Of a DNA stretch of 64,000 nucleotides, positions 34,624-43,956 are shown piece by piece (the stretch's first letter is position 1; each line of letters begins with the position of its first letter). The translations under genes and the position numbers were made by a program. The notes below the pieces were generated by a model that was not told where the DNA came from, ran no database searches, and was given only the letters and a program-made list of their open reading frames with translations. Source of the DNA: Halanaerobium polyolivorans (GTDB taxonomy: Bacteria > Bacillota > Halanaerobiia > Halanaerobiales > Halanaerobiaceae); contig NZ_JAJFAT010000003.1 in assembly GCF_020711195.1 (NCBI RefSeq), forward strand, positions 18,301 through 82,300. Direction: 5' to 3'.

Positions 34624-34743
34624 ATCTTAAGCAAATAAAGGCTCTGTATACATATATAATCGTCTTTTTCTAGCATTTAATTGCAGGAATTTACAAATTT
34701 TAATCTAATAACTTATTTAAGAATAAAAAAGGAGTAGATTAGG

Positions 34744-36087
34744 ATGGAGAATCAAGCTAGAAAAAGAGATGTTGATATTGAAGCTAAGGGTTTTTATGGT
34801 TTAGAAGCTAAGTTACCTTTAGGCCAGACATTATTGTTAGGACTTCAACATATGCTGGCTATGTTCGTAGGAATAATAACTCCACCATTAATTATTGCAG
34901 GAGTAGCAGGTTTAAATACTGCTGAAACCGGTTTTTTTGTCAGTATGGCTTTAATGGTTTCGGGGCTTACAACATATATTCAGGTAACTAAAATTGGTCC
35001 GGTTGGTTCTGGTCTTTTAGCAGTCCACGGTACAAGCTTTACTTTTGTGCCGATGGCTATTGCTGCAGCCAGCCAGGGTGGAATTCCTCTGGTCTTAGGA
35101 ATGGGTTTAGCCACCTCTCCAGTTGAAATGATTTTAAGTCGTTTTATCAAACAGACCCGCAGTTTGTTTCCCCCTGTGGTAACTGGTACAGTTGTAATGT
35201 TAATAGGACTTGGTTTAATGGAGGTTGGTATCACCGATTTTGGTGGTGGAGCTGGAGCAGAAAATTATGGTGCTCCACAGAATTTGCTTTTAGGTTTTTT
35301 TGTGCTGACAATTATTATTGCTGCTAATCGCTTTGGCAAAGGGCTAATTAAAGTTGGAGCAATAGCAATCGGTTTAATTGCCGGATATATAGTTTCAATT
35401 CCTCTTGGCCTGATTGATTTAACTGAAGTTTTTAATGCAGGTTGGCTTACCATTCCAACTCCCTTTAAATATGGGATTGCTTTTGAATGGGGCTTGCTTG
35501 CTCCCTGGATTATGGCTTATATAATTACTACTGTAGAGTCCATAGGTGATCTTACAGCTGTGGCTGAGGTTTCCGGTGAAGATGTAGAGGGAGAAAAACA
35601 TGTTAATCGGCTTGGAGGAGGAATAATGGCTGATGGTGTAGGAAGTGCTTTAGCAGCGGTTTTTAATTCGATGCCTAACTCTACTTTCAGTCAGAATATT
35701 GGAGTTATTCAGCTGACTAAAGTTGGCAGTAAAGTTGTAGGGATAGCTGTAGCTGGAATCTTATTCTTATTGGGACTTGTACCTAAAATAGGAGCTTTAG
35801 TAAGTGTGATGCCTAATCCGGTTTTAGGAGGAGCAACAATAGCTTTGTTTGGAATGGTGGCAACCTCTGGTATGAAAATTGTGACTAAAGGTGGGCTTAC
35901 AGATCGCAAAATATTTATTTTATCAATAGCATTAAGTTTTGGACTGGGAGTTACCTTTAGACCAGATGTAGTAGAACAGCTGCCCGGAATCATGGCTACC
36001 GTTTTCTCTTCTGGCATCACTGTTGGAGCAATAATTGCAATTATCTTAAACTTAATCCTTCCCCAAGAGGAGAGAAAAGTCTGTTAA
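34744..36087 (+). CDS. Nucleobase:cation symporter-2 (uracil-xanthine permease family)
   Basis: The 447-residue membrane protein has about 12-14 hydrophobic segments. GLQHMLAMFVGIITPPLI is the TM1 signature with the conserved histidine of NCS2 carriers. VESIGDLTAVAEVSGED contains the substrate-binding glutamate, and MPNSTFSQNIGVIQLTKVGSK is the QNxGxxxxT motif. This pattern fits a xanthine/uric acid rather than uracil carrier, and the adjacent xanthine dehydrogenase agrees. It is preceded by a gap of 120 bp with no clear terminator. Confidence 0.88.
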   Translation: MENQARKRDVDIEAKGFYGLEAKLPLGQTLLLGLQHMLAMFVGIITPPLIIAGVAGLNTAETGFFVSMALMVSGLTTYIQVTKIGPVGSGLLAVHGTSFTFVPMAIAAASQGGIPLVLGMGLATSPVEMILSRFIKQTRSLFPPVVTGTVVMLIGLGLMEVGITDFGGGAGAENYGAPQNLLLGFFVLTIIIAANRFGKGLIKVGAIAIGLIAGYIVSIPLGLIDLTEVFNAGWLTIPTPFKYGIAFEWGLLAPWIMAYIITTVESIGDLTAVAEVSGEDVEGEKHVNRLGGGIMADGVGSALAAVFNSMPNSTFSQNIGVIQLTKVGSKVVGIAVAGILFLLGLVPKIGALVSVMPNPVLGGATIALFGMVATSGMKIVTKGGLTDRKIFILSIALSFGLGVTFRPDVVEQLPGIMATVFSSGITVGAIIAIILNLILPQEERKVC

Positions 36088-36104
36088 TTTAAAATACATT
36101 GTTA

Positions 36105-36110
36105 TATAAT
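36105..36110 (+). promoter_or_regulatory. Candidate -10 element for the xdh operon
   Basis: TATAAT preceded by TTA lies 126 bp upstream of the xanthine dehydrogenase start. No good -35 is seen 17 bp upstream. If used, transcription would begin just before the long stem-loop at 36122. Confidence 0.4.
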
Positions 36111-36121
36111 AGAGTTAAAAT

Positions 36122-36195
36122 ATGGACTTTCTTCATTTTGACATTTCTCAGCTGGGAAAATGCTTTTTTTAAAAGCAAAAATGAAGAAAGTCTAT
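36122..36195 (+). promoter_or_regulatory. Long stem-loop with embedded terminator, candidate xdh leader attenuator
   Basis: The 18-bp arms at 36122-36139 and 36178-36195 pair with a single G-U. Inside the loop is a second hairpin (CATTTCTC/GGGAAAATG, 36142-36162) followed by seven T (36164-36170), the form of a Rho-independent terminator. It may simply end the permease mRNA. However, it sits between a candidate -10 and the xdh ribosome binding site, so it may also be a leader attenuator. I do not recognise a known riboswitch. Confidence 0.5.
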
Positions 36196-36235
36196 CTGTT
36201 TAATTAACTTTATTAAATTATCTGGAGGTGCAGTA

Positions 36236-38530
36236 ATGGCTTTTAAACATGTCAATAAAGGTGTCAAAAGAGTAGATGCTTATGAAAAAGTCACCGGAAA
36301 AGCTAAATTTGGGGCTGATTTAGAATTTGCAGATCAACTTTATGCTAAAGTATTGAGAACAGAGTACCCACATGCTCGAATTATAAATATAGAAACTGCA
36401 GAGGCAGAAAAAATGCCGGGTGTAAGGGGAGTTTTTACAGCTGCCGATATTAAGAATAATCTTTTTGGAGTTATAGTAGAAGACCAGCAGGTTTTGGCAG
36501 CAGATCGAGTTGTTTTAGCTGGAGATGGAGTGGCAATGGTTGCTGCAGAAAGTGAAGCAGAGGCAGCCGCTGCACTTGAAAAGATTAAAGTAGAATATGA
36601 GGAATTAGAAGGCATTTATGAGCTTGATGAGGCTAGAAAAAAAGATTCCTTAAAAATACATCCTGAAAAAGATGATAATCAGGTAATTCACCATCCACTG
36701 CGTAAAGGTGATGTGGAAAAAGGTTTTGCCCAGGCGGATATTATTTTAGAAAGAGAATATTCAACTCAGCTGATCGAACACAGTTATCTTGAGCCAGAAG
36801 CAGTGGTAGTTGTGCCAGAAGATGAAAACCACCTTGTTAGTATTTATGGTTCTATTCAGAATCCCTATGCTACAAGAGCTGCTGTAGCAACTGTTTTGAG
36901 AGCAGAGCTGGCTGAGGTAAGGGTTATTCAAAATCATATTGGTGGTTCTTTTGGGGGTAAGGATGAGGTTGTTTCTGCTATGGCTGCCAGGGCTGCAGTG
37001 ATGGCCCTAGCAACAAAAAGACCTGTTAAGATGGTCAACAGCAGAGAGGAATCCTTTACTGAAAGCTATAAACGTCATCCCTATCAATTAAAATATAAGG
37101 TCGGGGCCACTAAAGAAGGCAAACTAACAGCAATGGAAATAGAAGCAGCTGCAGATAGTGGTGCTTATGCCTGTCAAACCCCCTTTGTAACCTGGAGAAG
37201 TGTTGTTCAGGCTACTGGGCCCTATGAATTAGATCATGTTAAAACTGATACCTATGGCTATTATACAAATAATCCTTATACAGGTGCAATGCGTGGTTAT
37301 GGTTCTCCTCAAATTATTTTTGCTCAGGAATCTCTAATGGATGAATTAGCAGAAGAACTTGGGATGAGTCCTGTAGAACTGCGTAAAAAAAATATCTATC
37401 GTCAGGATTCAATTACTGCCAGTGGCCAAAAATTATCTGGACATACCGTAAGTTTAGAAGAGGTTATGGATAAGGCTATGCAGGCAATTGATTATCAAGC
37501 AAAAAGAGAAAAATACTCTCTAGCTCAGCCAGATGATAAAAAAAGAGGAATAGGACTTTCCATTAGTTTTAGAGGTTGTAGTCTGGGAGCTGAAGCTGTA
37601 GATGCAGCAGCATCTTTAATTCAGATTAATAAAGATGGTAGTGTTGCAGTCTATAGTGGGCTGGCAGAAAATGGCCAGGGCTTAAAAACTATATTTTCAC
37701 AAATTGCGGCAGAAGTACTGGGCATAACTTTAAATGAAATAGACTATATGGAAGTTGATACAACATTTACTCCAGATAGCGGCTCAACAGTAGCTTCAAG
37801 AGCTACTTTAATCGGCGGTAATTCTATCAAAAATGCTGCGGAGAAATTAAGAGATCGCATTTTAGATTTTGCTGCTCAAAAATTTGAGCTTGCTAAAGAT
37901 AAATTAAAATTAGAAGCCGGCTTTTTATATGATCAAGCTTCCAACCGTCTGGCTCTCTTTTCTGACCTGACAGCAGAAATGATCAATAATGGAATTCTGC
38001 TTTCTGCTTATGGTTGGTACAAGGGTCCTCCCATATCCTGGGATGAAGAAAAGGGCTGTGGCAATCCATATTTTACCTATGTCTATGGCTGTCAGATTGC
38101 GGAAGTTGAGGTTGATACAGGCACAGGTGAATTAACCGTACTAAACATGGCAGCTGCCCATGATGTTGGTAGGGCGATTAACCCTAAAAATGTAAAAGGA
38201 CAGATTTATGGTGGGGTTATGATGGGTCTAGGCTATAGCATTATGGAAGAGGTAGAAGTAGAAGCCGGCCAGATCAAAGGCAAAAATTTTCATGATTATA
38301 TGATCCCTACTATTAAAGATATGCCTGATATTGAAGCTGTGATAGTGGAAAACCCTGATCCAGATGGTCCTTTTGGGGCTAAATCAATTGGAGAACCAAC
38401 ACTAGAACTTGCTAGTGCTGCTATTGCCAATGCGGTTGCCCATGCATCAGGCAAAAGAATTCGTTCTTTACCTCTTAATTTAGAACGGGTTTTAATTGGT
38501 AGAGCCCTCTCTAAAGGAGGTTGTAAATAA
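36236..38530 (+). CDS. xdhA: Xanthine dehydrogenase-type hydroxylase, molybdopterin-binding subunit
   Basis: The 764-residue large subunit of a molybdenum hydroxylase has VTGKAKFGADL at the N terminus, then IQNHIGGSFGGKDE and the YTGAMRGYGSPQ molybdopterin contacts. AENGQGLKTIFSQIAAE and STVASRATLIGGNSI follow, and near the C terminus PFGAKSIGEPT with the catalytic glutamate. With the FAD and 2Fe-2S subunits downstream it forms a three-subunit enzyme that hydroxylates purines such as hypoxanthine or xanthine. GGAGGTG is 6 bases before the ATG. Confidence 0.9.
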   Translation: MAFKHVNKGVKRVDAYEKVTGKAKFGADLEFADQLYAKVLRTEYPHARIINIETAEAEKMPGVRGVFTAADIKNNLFGVIVEDQQVLAADRVVLAGDGVAMVAAESEAEAAAALEKIKVEYEELEGIYELDEARKKDSLKIHPEKDDNQVIHHPLRKGDVEKGFAQADIILEREYSTQLIEHSYLEPEAVVVVPEDENHLVSIYGSIQNPYATRAAVATVLRAELAEVRVIQNHIGGSFGGKDEVVSAMAARAAVMALATKRPVKMVNSREESFTESYKRHPYQLKYKVGATKEGKLTAMEIEAAADSGAYACQTPFVTWRSVVQATGPYELDHVKTDTYGYYTNNPYTGAMRGYGSPQIIFAQESLMDELAEELGMSPVELRKKNIYRQDSITASGQKLSGHTVSLEEVMDKAMQAIDYQAKREKYSLAQPDDKKRGIGLSISFRGCSLGAEAVDAAASLIQINKDGSVAVYSGLAENGQGLKTIFSQIAAEVLGITLNEIDYMEVDTTFTPDSGSTVASRATLIGGNSIKNAAEKLRDRILDFAAQKFELAKDKLKLEAGFLYDQASNRLALFSDLTAEMINNGILLSAYGWYKGPPISWDEEKGCGNPYFTYVYGCQIAEVEVDTGTGELTVLNMAAAHDVGRAINPKNVKGQIYGGVMMGLGYSIMEEVEVEAGQIKGKNFHDYMIPTIKDMPDIEAVIVENPDPDGPFGAKSIGEPTLELASAAIANAVAHASGKRIRSLPLNLERVLIGRALSKGGCK

Positions 38531-38531
38531 T

Positions 38532-39407
38532 ATGGTAGAATATCAACTCTTAAGAGCAACTAGTCTTGTTGAAGCTCTAGAAATACTGGCTGAAAAAGAT
38601 AATGTGGAATGTCTGGCAGGTGGAACTGACCTGCTGGTTGATCTCCATAAGCAGGATTCAAAATTTGATCAAATAGATTATGTGCTCGATATCTCTTCAC
38701 TTAAAGAATTAAAAGGTATTAACTTAGGTGATAAAAAAGCGGTAATTGGCAGCTTAACAACCCATGCTGATTTAATTGAAAGTGAAGAAATCCAGCAAAA
38801 ACTGCCTTTTATTGCAGAAGCAGCTAAAAGCATAGGCTCAACTCAGATCAGAAATAGGGCTACAATTGGTGGTAATCTGGTTAATGCAGCTGCCTGTGCA
38901 GATTCTTTTTCACCTTTGATTGCTCTCGAAGCTGAAGTTGTTTTAGCTTCGCGAAATGGAGAGCGAAAATTGTCAGTCAGAGACTTTGTTAAGGCACCAT
39001 ATAAAACTGCTTTAAAAAAAGATGAACTATTAAAAGAAATAGTTTTTGAGCTGCCTCAGGGTAAATATTACAGCAGCTATCAAAAAATTGGGCGGAGAAA
39101 AGCTTTAAGTATATCGAGAATTTCTTTAACCCTACTTGGAGAAGTAAAAGTTGATAAGGTTTTTAAAATCCAGGTTGTTTCTGGTGCAGCTACCCCTTCA
39201 CCAGTGCCTTTTGCAGAAGTAAACAGCTATCTTTTAAATAAAAAATTAGCAGATATTGATCCTGTAGAGGCAGGCAGATTGGCTGCAGAAGAAATGGTAG
39301 AAATAACAGGTGAAAGATGGTCAACCCCTTATAAAAGACCTGCTTTGGCAAAATTGGTTGAGAGGGCAGTTGATGATTTTTTAAAGGAGGCAGCTAATAG
39401 TGGCTAA
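38532..39407 (+). CDS. xdhB: Xanthine dehydrogenase-type hydroxylase, FAD subunit
   Basis: The 291-residue medium subunit has the VAO-type FAD-binding signature LAGGTDLLVDLHKQ near residue 35, GSLTTHADLIES, and IGSTQIRNRATIGGNLVNAAACAD, the flavin pyrophosphate loop. YQKIGRRKALSISR and VVSGAATPSPVPF belong to the CO dehydrogenase flavoprotein C-terminal domain. It passes electrons from the 2Fe-2S subunit to NAD+ or ferredoxin. ATG 38532 follows AAAGGAGG by 11 bases; the frame is open from 38496. It overlaps the next gene by 8 bp. Confidence 0.9.
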   Translation: MVEYQLLRATSLVEALEILAEKDNVECLAGGTDLLVDLHKQDSKFDQIDYVLDISSLKELKGINLGDKKAVIGSLTTHADLIESEEIQQKLPFIAEAAKSIGSTQIRNRATIGGNLVNAAACADSFSPLIALEAEVVLASRNGERKLSVRDFVKAPYKTALKKDELLKEIVFELPQGKYYSSYQKIGRRKALSISRISLTLLGEVKVDKVFKIQVVSGAATPSPVPFAEVNSYLLNKKLADIDPVEAGRLAAEEMVEITGERWSTPYKRPALAKLVERAVDDFLKEAANSG

Positions 39408-39873
39408 ATTAGATGTAGAAATCACAGTTAATTCTAAAAAATATAATCTAAAAGTAGGTAGTCAGGAAAGACTGCTTGATACAATTCGCAAAGAGCTTAA
39501 ATTAACAGGAACTAAAGAAGGCTGTAGTGTAGGCGAATGTGGGGCCTGTACTGTAATTGTTGATGATAAGGCTGTTAATTCCTGTATGATCTTAACTGCT
39601 CAGGTCGATGGAAGTGAGATCATTACGGTAGAAGGTTTAGAAAGCAAAAAAGGTTTGAGCCCACTTCAAAAAGCATTTGTTGAAAAACAGGCAATTCAAT
39701 GTGGTTTTTGTACTCCGGGGATGTTGATGTCAGCCCTGGCTCTACTTAAAAATAATCCCAGACCAAATAAAGAGAAAATCAAAACTGCGCTGGAAGGAAA
39801 TCTCTGCCGCTGTACCGGTTATCAGCAGATCATAGAAGCTGTTGAAACCGCTGCCAAAGAATGGGGAGTTTAA
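39400..39873 (+). CDS. xdhC: Xanthine dehydrogenase-type hydroxylase, 2Fe-2S subunit
   Basis: The 157-residue iron-sulfur subunit has a plant-type 2Fe-2S site (GCSVGECGACTVIVDDKAVNSC, about residues 41-62). A second four-helix-bundle 2Fe-2S site has IQCGFCTPG and NLCRCTGYQ. It starts at GTG 39400 after AAAGGAGG, overlapping the FAD gene. Its order after the molybdopterin and FAD genes is the mirror of the second hydroxylase further on. I use the symbol in its small-subunit sense; naming varies between organisms. Confidence 0.92.
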   Translation: MAKLDVEITVNSKKYNLKVGSQERLLDTIRKELKLTGTKEGCSVGECGACTVIVDDKAVNSCMILTAQVDGSEIITVEGLESKKGLSPLQKAFVEKQAIQCGFCTPGMLMSALALLKNNPRPNKEKIKTALEGNLCRCTGYQQIIEAVETAAKEWGV

Positions 39874-39874
39874 A

Positions 39875-41254
39875 ATGAAGCAAATTTTGATCAAAAATGC
39901 TAAAGAAATAATAACCATGAATGAGAATCGGGAGCGTTTAAAAAATGCAGATCTATTAATCGAAGCTGGCAAAATTAAAGAGATGGGAAGAAATATTTCT
40001 CTAGAAGAAAATGAAGAACTTAAGATTATCAATGGAAGAGATTATTTTGTTTTTCCCGGCTTGATCAATCTTCACCACCATTTTTATCAGACTTTAACGA
40101 GGAGTTTACCTGAAGCACAGGAGATGGAACTTTTTGGCTGGCTTAAATATCTCTATCCAATTTGGTCAAATTTAACAGCAGATGCTGTCTATTATTCAAC
40201 TTTACTTGCTGCCGGAGAGCTACTTAAAACAGGCTGTACAACTACAAGTGATCATTTTTATGTTTTTCCAAGAAATCAGGCTGACAACTTATTAGATTAT
40301 GAGTTTGAAGCTGCAGCAGAAATAGGTATTCGTTTTCATGGTTCCCGGGGGAGTATGTCTTTAAGCCAAAAAGATGGTGGTTTACCACCAGATGATGTTG
40401 TTCAAACTGATGAGGAGATTTTAGCTGATTCTAAAAGGTTGATCGTTAAATATCATGATTCTAATCCTTTTGCCATGCAGAGAGTTGTTTTAGCTCCCTG
40501 CTCACCTTTTTCGGTTACCGAAGAATTGATGCTCAAATCAACAGAATTGGCCAGACAAAATGGAGTTCAGCTTCATACCCATCTGGCTGAAACTAAAGAT
40601 GAGGAAAAATTTGTTTTAGATAAATATGGAATGCGACCCCTAGCCTATATGGAAAAACTCGGCTGGCTGGGAGAAGATGTCTGGTATGCTCATGCAGTTC
40701 ATTTAAACAGCAGTGAATTAGAAAAAATGGCTGCTACAGGTACCGGAGTTTCTCACTGTCCAGTTTCTAATATGAAACTTTCTTCAGGAGTTGCTTTGGT
40801 TCCTGAAATGCTTAACAAAGGGGTTCCGGTAGGCCTGGCAGTAGATGGTAGTGCCAGTAATGATTCTTCAAATATGATTTTAGAATTGAAATCAGCATTT
40901 TTAATGCATCGTTTGATACACGGCATAAAATCACTTAGTGCTGAAGATGTTTTGGGATTGGCTACAAATGGAGGGCGTGATGTTTTAAATCAACCTGAAA
41001 TCGGCAGTTTAGAGCTAGGAAAGGCAGCCGATATGTTCATGATTAACTCCAAACGGCTAGGCTGGGCTGGTGGCCTTTATGATCCAGTTTCTGCTTTAAT
41101 TAATCAGGGAGATACTCAGATAGTTGATTATACAATTGTCAATGGTGAGATTGTAGTAGAAAAAGGAGAATTGACTAATGTTGATGAAAAAGAAATTGTC
41201 GAAAAGGCTAATAACATTTCTGCTAAGATGTGTAAAGATATTTTGAGTAGATAG
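39875..41254 (+). CDS. Amidohydrolase, 8-oxoguanine/guanine-type deaminase
   Basis: The 459-residue COG0402 amidohydrolase has zinc ligands in PGLINLHHHFYQTLTR, HTHLAETKDEE and WYAHAVHLN, then GVSHCPVSNMKLSSG and GLAVDGSASND with the catalytic aspartate. The LTRSLPEAQEMELFGWLKYLYP stretch after the HxH motif is typical of 8-oxoguanine deaminases and the hydroxyatrazine group. It likely deaminates an oxidised purine (8-oxoguanine or guanine) to uric acid or xanthine. ATG 39875 lies 1 bp after the 2Fe-2S stop, so the genes are coupled. Confidence 0.8.
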   Translation: MKQILIKNAKEIITMNENRERLKNADLLIEAGKIKEMGRNISLEENEELKIINGRDYFVFPGLINLHHHFYQTLTRSLPEAQEMELFGWLKYLYPIWSNLTADAVYYSTLLAAGELLKTGCTTTSDHFYVFPRNQADNLLDYEFEAAAEIGIRFHGSRGSMSLSQKDGGLPPDDVVQTDEEILADSKRLIVKYHDSNPFAMQRVVLAPCSPFSVTEELMLKSTELARQNGVQLHTHLAETKDEEKFVLDKYGMRPLAYMEKLGWLGEDVWYAHAVHLNSSELEKMAATGTGVSHCPVSNMKLSSGVALVPEMLNKGVPVGLAVDGSASNDSSNMILELKSAFLMHRLIHGIKSLSAEDVLGLATNGGRDVLNQPEIGSLELGKAADMFMINSKRLGWAGGLYDPVSALINQGDTQIVDYTIVNGEIVVEKGELTNVDEKEIVEKANNISAKMCKDILSR

Positions 41255-41281
41255 AGAAGTCTTTGGATGGGGGGACTTAAT

Positions 41282-42613
41282 TTGCTATTATTAAATCATG
41301 CAGTAGTAATTACCAATGATCAGGATAATAGGGTTATTAAAGATGGAGCTGTTTTAATAGAAGGTAGTAAAATTAAAGAGATTGGTGAAAGTGAGATTTT
41401 AACAGCAAAATATAATGAGGCAGAAGTTAAGGATGTGGGCGGCAAAGTAGTAATGCCGGGGATGATTAATTCTCATACCCATCTTTATAGTACTTTTGCC
41501 CGGGGAATGGACTTAAAAACAGAGCAACCACCCCGTCATTTTTTAGAAATTTTAGAAAAGTTATGGTGGCGGCTTGATAATAGTCTTAAGGCAGATGATA
41601 TCTATTATAGTGCCCTTTATGCTATTTTAACGGGGATTAAGCAGGGAACAACCACTATTATTGATCATCATGCCAGTTATGGTCAAATTAAATACAGCCT
41701 GGAGATCATAGCTAAAGCGGTCGAGGAAAGCGGAATTAGAGCTGATCTGGCTTATGAAATATCAGATCGTAATGGTGATTTGATGAGAGATGCTGCTATA
41801 AAAGAAAGTGAAGAATTTATAACTAGTATTGCTGAAAATAATTCAGAACATTTAAAGGCAAGACTGGGCCTACATGCTTCTTTTAGCCTAGAAGATGAGA
41901 GTTTAGCTAAGGTATCAAAATTAGCAGATAAGCTGGATAGCAATTTCCATCTCCATGCAGCAGAAGGCAGGCTTGATTTAGAACACAGCAGGCTTAAAGG
42001 CTATAATGGAGTAGTTAAAAGGCTGGATGAATATGATATCTGGCGGCCCGGAACGATCGCTGTCCACGGAGTTCATCTTCAGGATGATGAATTAGAAATT
42101 TTAAAAGAAAATCAATGTTTTTTAGCTCATAATCCAGAATCAAATTTAAATAATGCTGTTGGAGTAACCCCTTTAAAAAAGGCTTTTGACAAAGGAGTAA
42201 AGCTTTGTTTAGGTACTGATGGATATACTACAGATATGTTTGAGAGTATAAAGTTCGCTGATCTAATCTTAAAACACAGCTCTCAAGATCCCCGTTTAGG
42301 CTGGAGTGAGATTCCGGAGATGGTTTTTAAGGGTAATCCTGAATTAGCCAGCCAAAGTTTTGGGGTTGAACTGGGTGTTTTAAAGGAAGGTGCAGCCGCA
42401 GATATTATAGTGGTTGATTATTTTCCTCCAACTGAGATAAATTCTGATAATAGTTATGCTCATATTTTGTTTGGTATCAATGGTGGGATGGTAGACACAA
42501 CAATAGTGGCTGGTAAAATATTAATGGAAGACCGGGAGGTGCAGATTTTTGATTATCAAAAAATCGCCTATGAAACAAGAGAACAAGCAGACGATTTCTG
42601 GCAGAGATTTTGA
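41282..42613 (+). CDS. ssnA: SsnA-type amidohydrolase
   Basis: The 443-residue amidohydrolase has metal ligands in MPGMINSHTHLYSTFARGMDLK, a long HFLEILEKLWWRLDNSL segment typical of SsnA, FHLHAAEGRLD, AVHGVHLQDDE, FLAHNPESNLNNAVG and LCLGTDGYTTDMFES. SsnA is the amidohydrolase that consistently accompanies YgeW/YgeY and selenium-dependent hydroxylases in purine degradation clusters. It probably acts on a ring-opened or aminated purine product. TTG 41282 is chosen because GGGGGGA is 6 bases upstream; ATG 41267 is the alternative. The 3' end overlaps the next gene by 65 bp. Confidence 0.83.
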   Translation: MLLLNHAVVITNDQDNRVIKDGAVLIEGSKIKEIGESEILTAKYNEAEVKDVGGKVVMPGMINSHTHLYSTFARGMDLKTEQPPRHFLEILEKLWWRLDNSLKADDIYYSALYAILTGIKQGTTTIIDHHASYGQIKYSLEIIAKAVEESGIRADLAYEISDRNGDLMRDAAIKESEEFITSIAENNSEHLKARLGLHASFSLEDESLAKVSKLADKLDSNFHLHAAEGRLDLEHSRLKGYNGVVKRLDEYDIWRPGTIAVHGVHLQDDELEILKENQCFLAHNPESNLNNAVGVTPLKKAFDKGVKLCLGTDGYTTDMFESIKFADLILKHSSQDPRLGWSEIPEMVFKGNPELASQSFGVELGVLKEGAAADIIVVDYFPPTEINSDNSYAHILFGINGGMVDTTIVAGKILMEDREVQIFDYQKIAYETREQADDFWQRF

Positions 42614-43481
42614 AAAATATTTTCAAGTAAAAAACTTAAAAAAAGCTTTAGAAATTAAAGCTAAATATGAAGATCAAATTCTTCTAATAGCTGGTGCAAC
42701 TGATGTTTTGGTAGAAAATTATGAGAAATTACATGAGATCAAAAACTGGCTTGATTTAAGCAGGGTTAAGGAACTTAAATTTTTGGAAGTTAAAGAGGAT
42801 AAGCTTATTCTTGGGCCTTTAATGACCCATTATGAATTAAAAAATTCACAAAGATTAAAGCAAAAACTTCCTCTTTTAGCTAAGGCTGCAGCAGCTGTTG
42901 GCTCTCCTCAAATTAGAGCTAAAGGTACTATTGGTGGCAATATTTGTACATCATCACCGGCAGGAGATACCTTATCTGCTTTACTTGCTTTAGATGCTAG
43001 TTTTAAACTCCAGTCAAAAATAGACAGTCGTTTAGTTAAGGCCGAAGATTTTTTTCTGGCTCCAAAAAGAAATGGATTAAAAGATAATGAACTTTTAACC
43101 CAAATAGAAATTCCTCTTTATCCAGAAGAAAGTTTAAGTTTCTGGGCTAAAATAGGAAGGCGTAAAGCTCTGGTTATCTCTACTTTAAATTTAGCTTTAG
43201 TCCTCTACTTTGAGCAGGGATTAATCAAAAGAGCTGGAGTTGCTGTAGGCTCAGCTGCTCCAACTCCAATTAGACTGAGAGAAGTAGAGGAGCTGATGCT
43301 CGGTAAAAGTTTAGCTGAATTGAATTATAGAGAATTGGGAGAAGAAGTTAAAAAAAGAGTTTCTCCTATAGATGATATTAGGGGGACTAAAGAATATAGA
43401 GAAAATGTTGTTAGAGACACTATGGTAAATGCTCTGAAGTCAATCGAGAAAAGAAGAGAGGGAGGGAAAAATGCAGATTAA
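42549..43481 (+). CDS. Second hydroxylase, FAD subunit (NdhF-like)
   Basis: The 310-residue flavin subunit has LIAGATDVLVENYEK, LGPLMTHYEL, VGSPQIRAKGTIGGNICTSSPAGD (flavin loop), FWAKIGRRKALVIS and GVAVGSAAPTPIRL. It parallels xdhB but is clearly diverged. TTG 42549 has GGGAGGT 8 bases upstream, so it is accepted although this gives a 65-bp overlap with ssnA; ATG 42570 is possible. With the next three genes it reproduces the flavin, iron-sulfur, large, medium order of the Eubacterium barkeri nicotinate dehydrogenase. Confidence 0.85.
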   Translation: MIIKKSPMKQENKQTISGRDFEKYFQVKNLKKALEIKAKYEDQILLIAGATDVLVENYEKLHEIKNWLDLSRVKELKFLEVKEDKLILGPLMTHYELKNSQRLKQKLPLLAKAAAAVGSPQIRAKGTIGGNICTSSPAGDTLSALLALDASFKLQSKIDSRLVKAEDFFLAPKRNGLKDNELLTQIEIPLYPEESLSFWAKIGRRKALVISTLNLALVLYFEQGLIKRAGVAVGSAAPTPIRLREVEELMLGKSLAELNYRELGEEVKKRVSPIDDIRGTKEYRENVVRDTMVNALKSIEKRREGGKNAD

Positions 43482-43956
43482 ATTTAAAGTTAATGGAGAA
43501 GCAAGAGAAATAGAAGTTACTCCCTTTCACCGTTTGCTTGATCTTCTCCGAGAAGATTTAGGCTTAACAGGAGTTAAAGAAGGCTGTGGTAAAGGAGAAT
43601 GTGGTGCCTGTTCTGTGATTATGAATGGTCGCTTAATCCCTTCCTGTTTGGTTCCAGCCCCTCAGGCCGATGGAGCTGAGATCATAACGATCGAAGGTTT
43701 AGCTGAGGGAAATAGTCTTCATCCCCTGCAGGAAGCTTTTATAGAAACTGGTGCAGTACAGTGTGGTTTTTGTATCCCGGGTATGATAATGGCCGGCAAA
43801 AATCTTTTAGATGAAAATCCAAGTCCAAATGAAAAAGAAGTTCGGACTGCATTATCAGGTAATATCTGCCGCTGTACTGGCTATACTAAAATTATTGAAG
43901 CGGTAATGCTGGCTGCAGATAAAATGGATTCAAAAGGAAGTGGTTCTGATGAGTGA
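43471..43956 (+). CDS. Second hydroxylase, 2Fe-2S subunit (NdhS-like)
   Basis: The 161-residue protein has two 2Fe-2S sites: GCGKGECGACSVIMNGRLIPSC, and VQCGFCIPG with NICRCTGYTK. It would pass electrons from the molybdopterin centre to the flavin subunit. The start has GGGAGGG 4-5 bases upstream. It overlaps the flavin gene by 11 bp and the following large-subunit gene by 8 bp, so translation of the complex is coupled. Confidence 0.92.
   Translation: MQIKFKVNGEAREIEVTPFHRLLDLLREDLGLTGVKEGCGKGECGACSVIMNGRLIPSCLVPAPQADGAEIITIEGLAEGNSLHPLQEAFIETGAVQCGFCIPGMIMAGKNLLDENPSPNEKEVRTALSGNICRCTGYTKIIEAVMLAADKMDSKGSGSDE

Noticed and set aside
34980..36020. Several reverse-strand open frames opposite the NCS2 permease
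   Set aside because: They are antisense shadows of a long membrane-protein gene, rich in serine, proline and threonine, without start signals.
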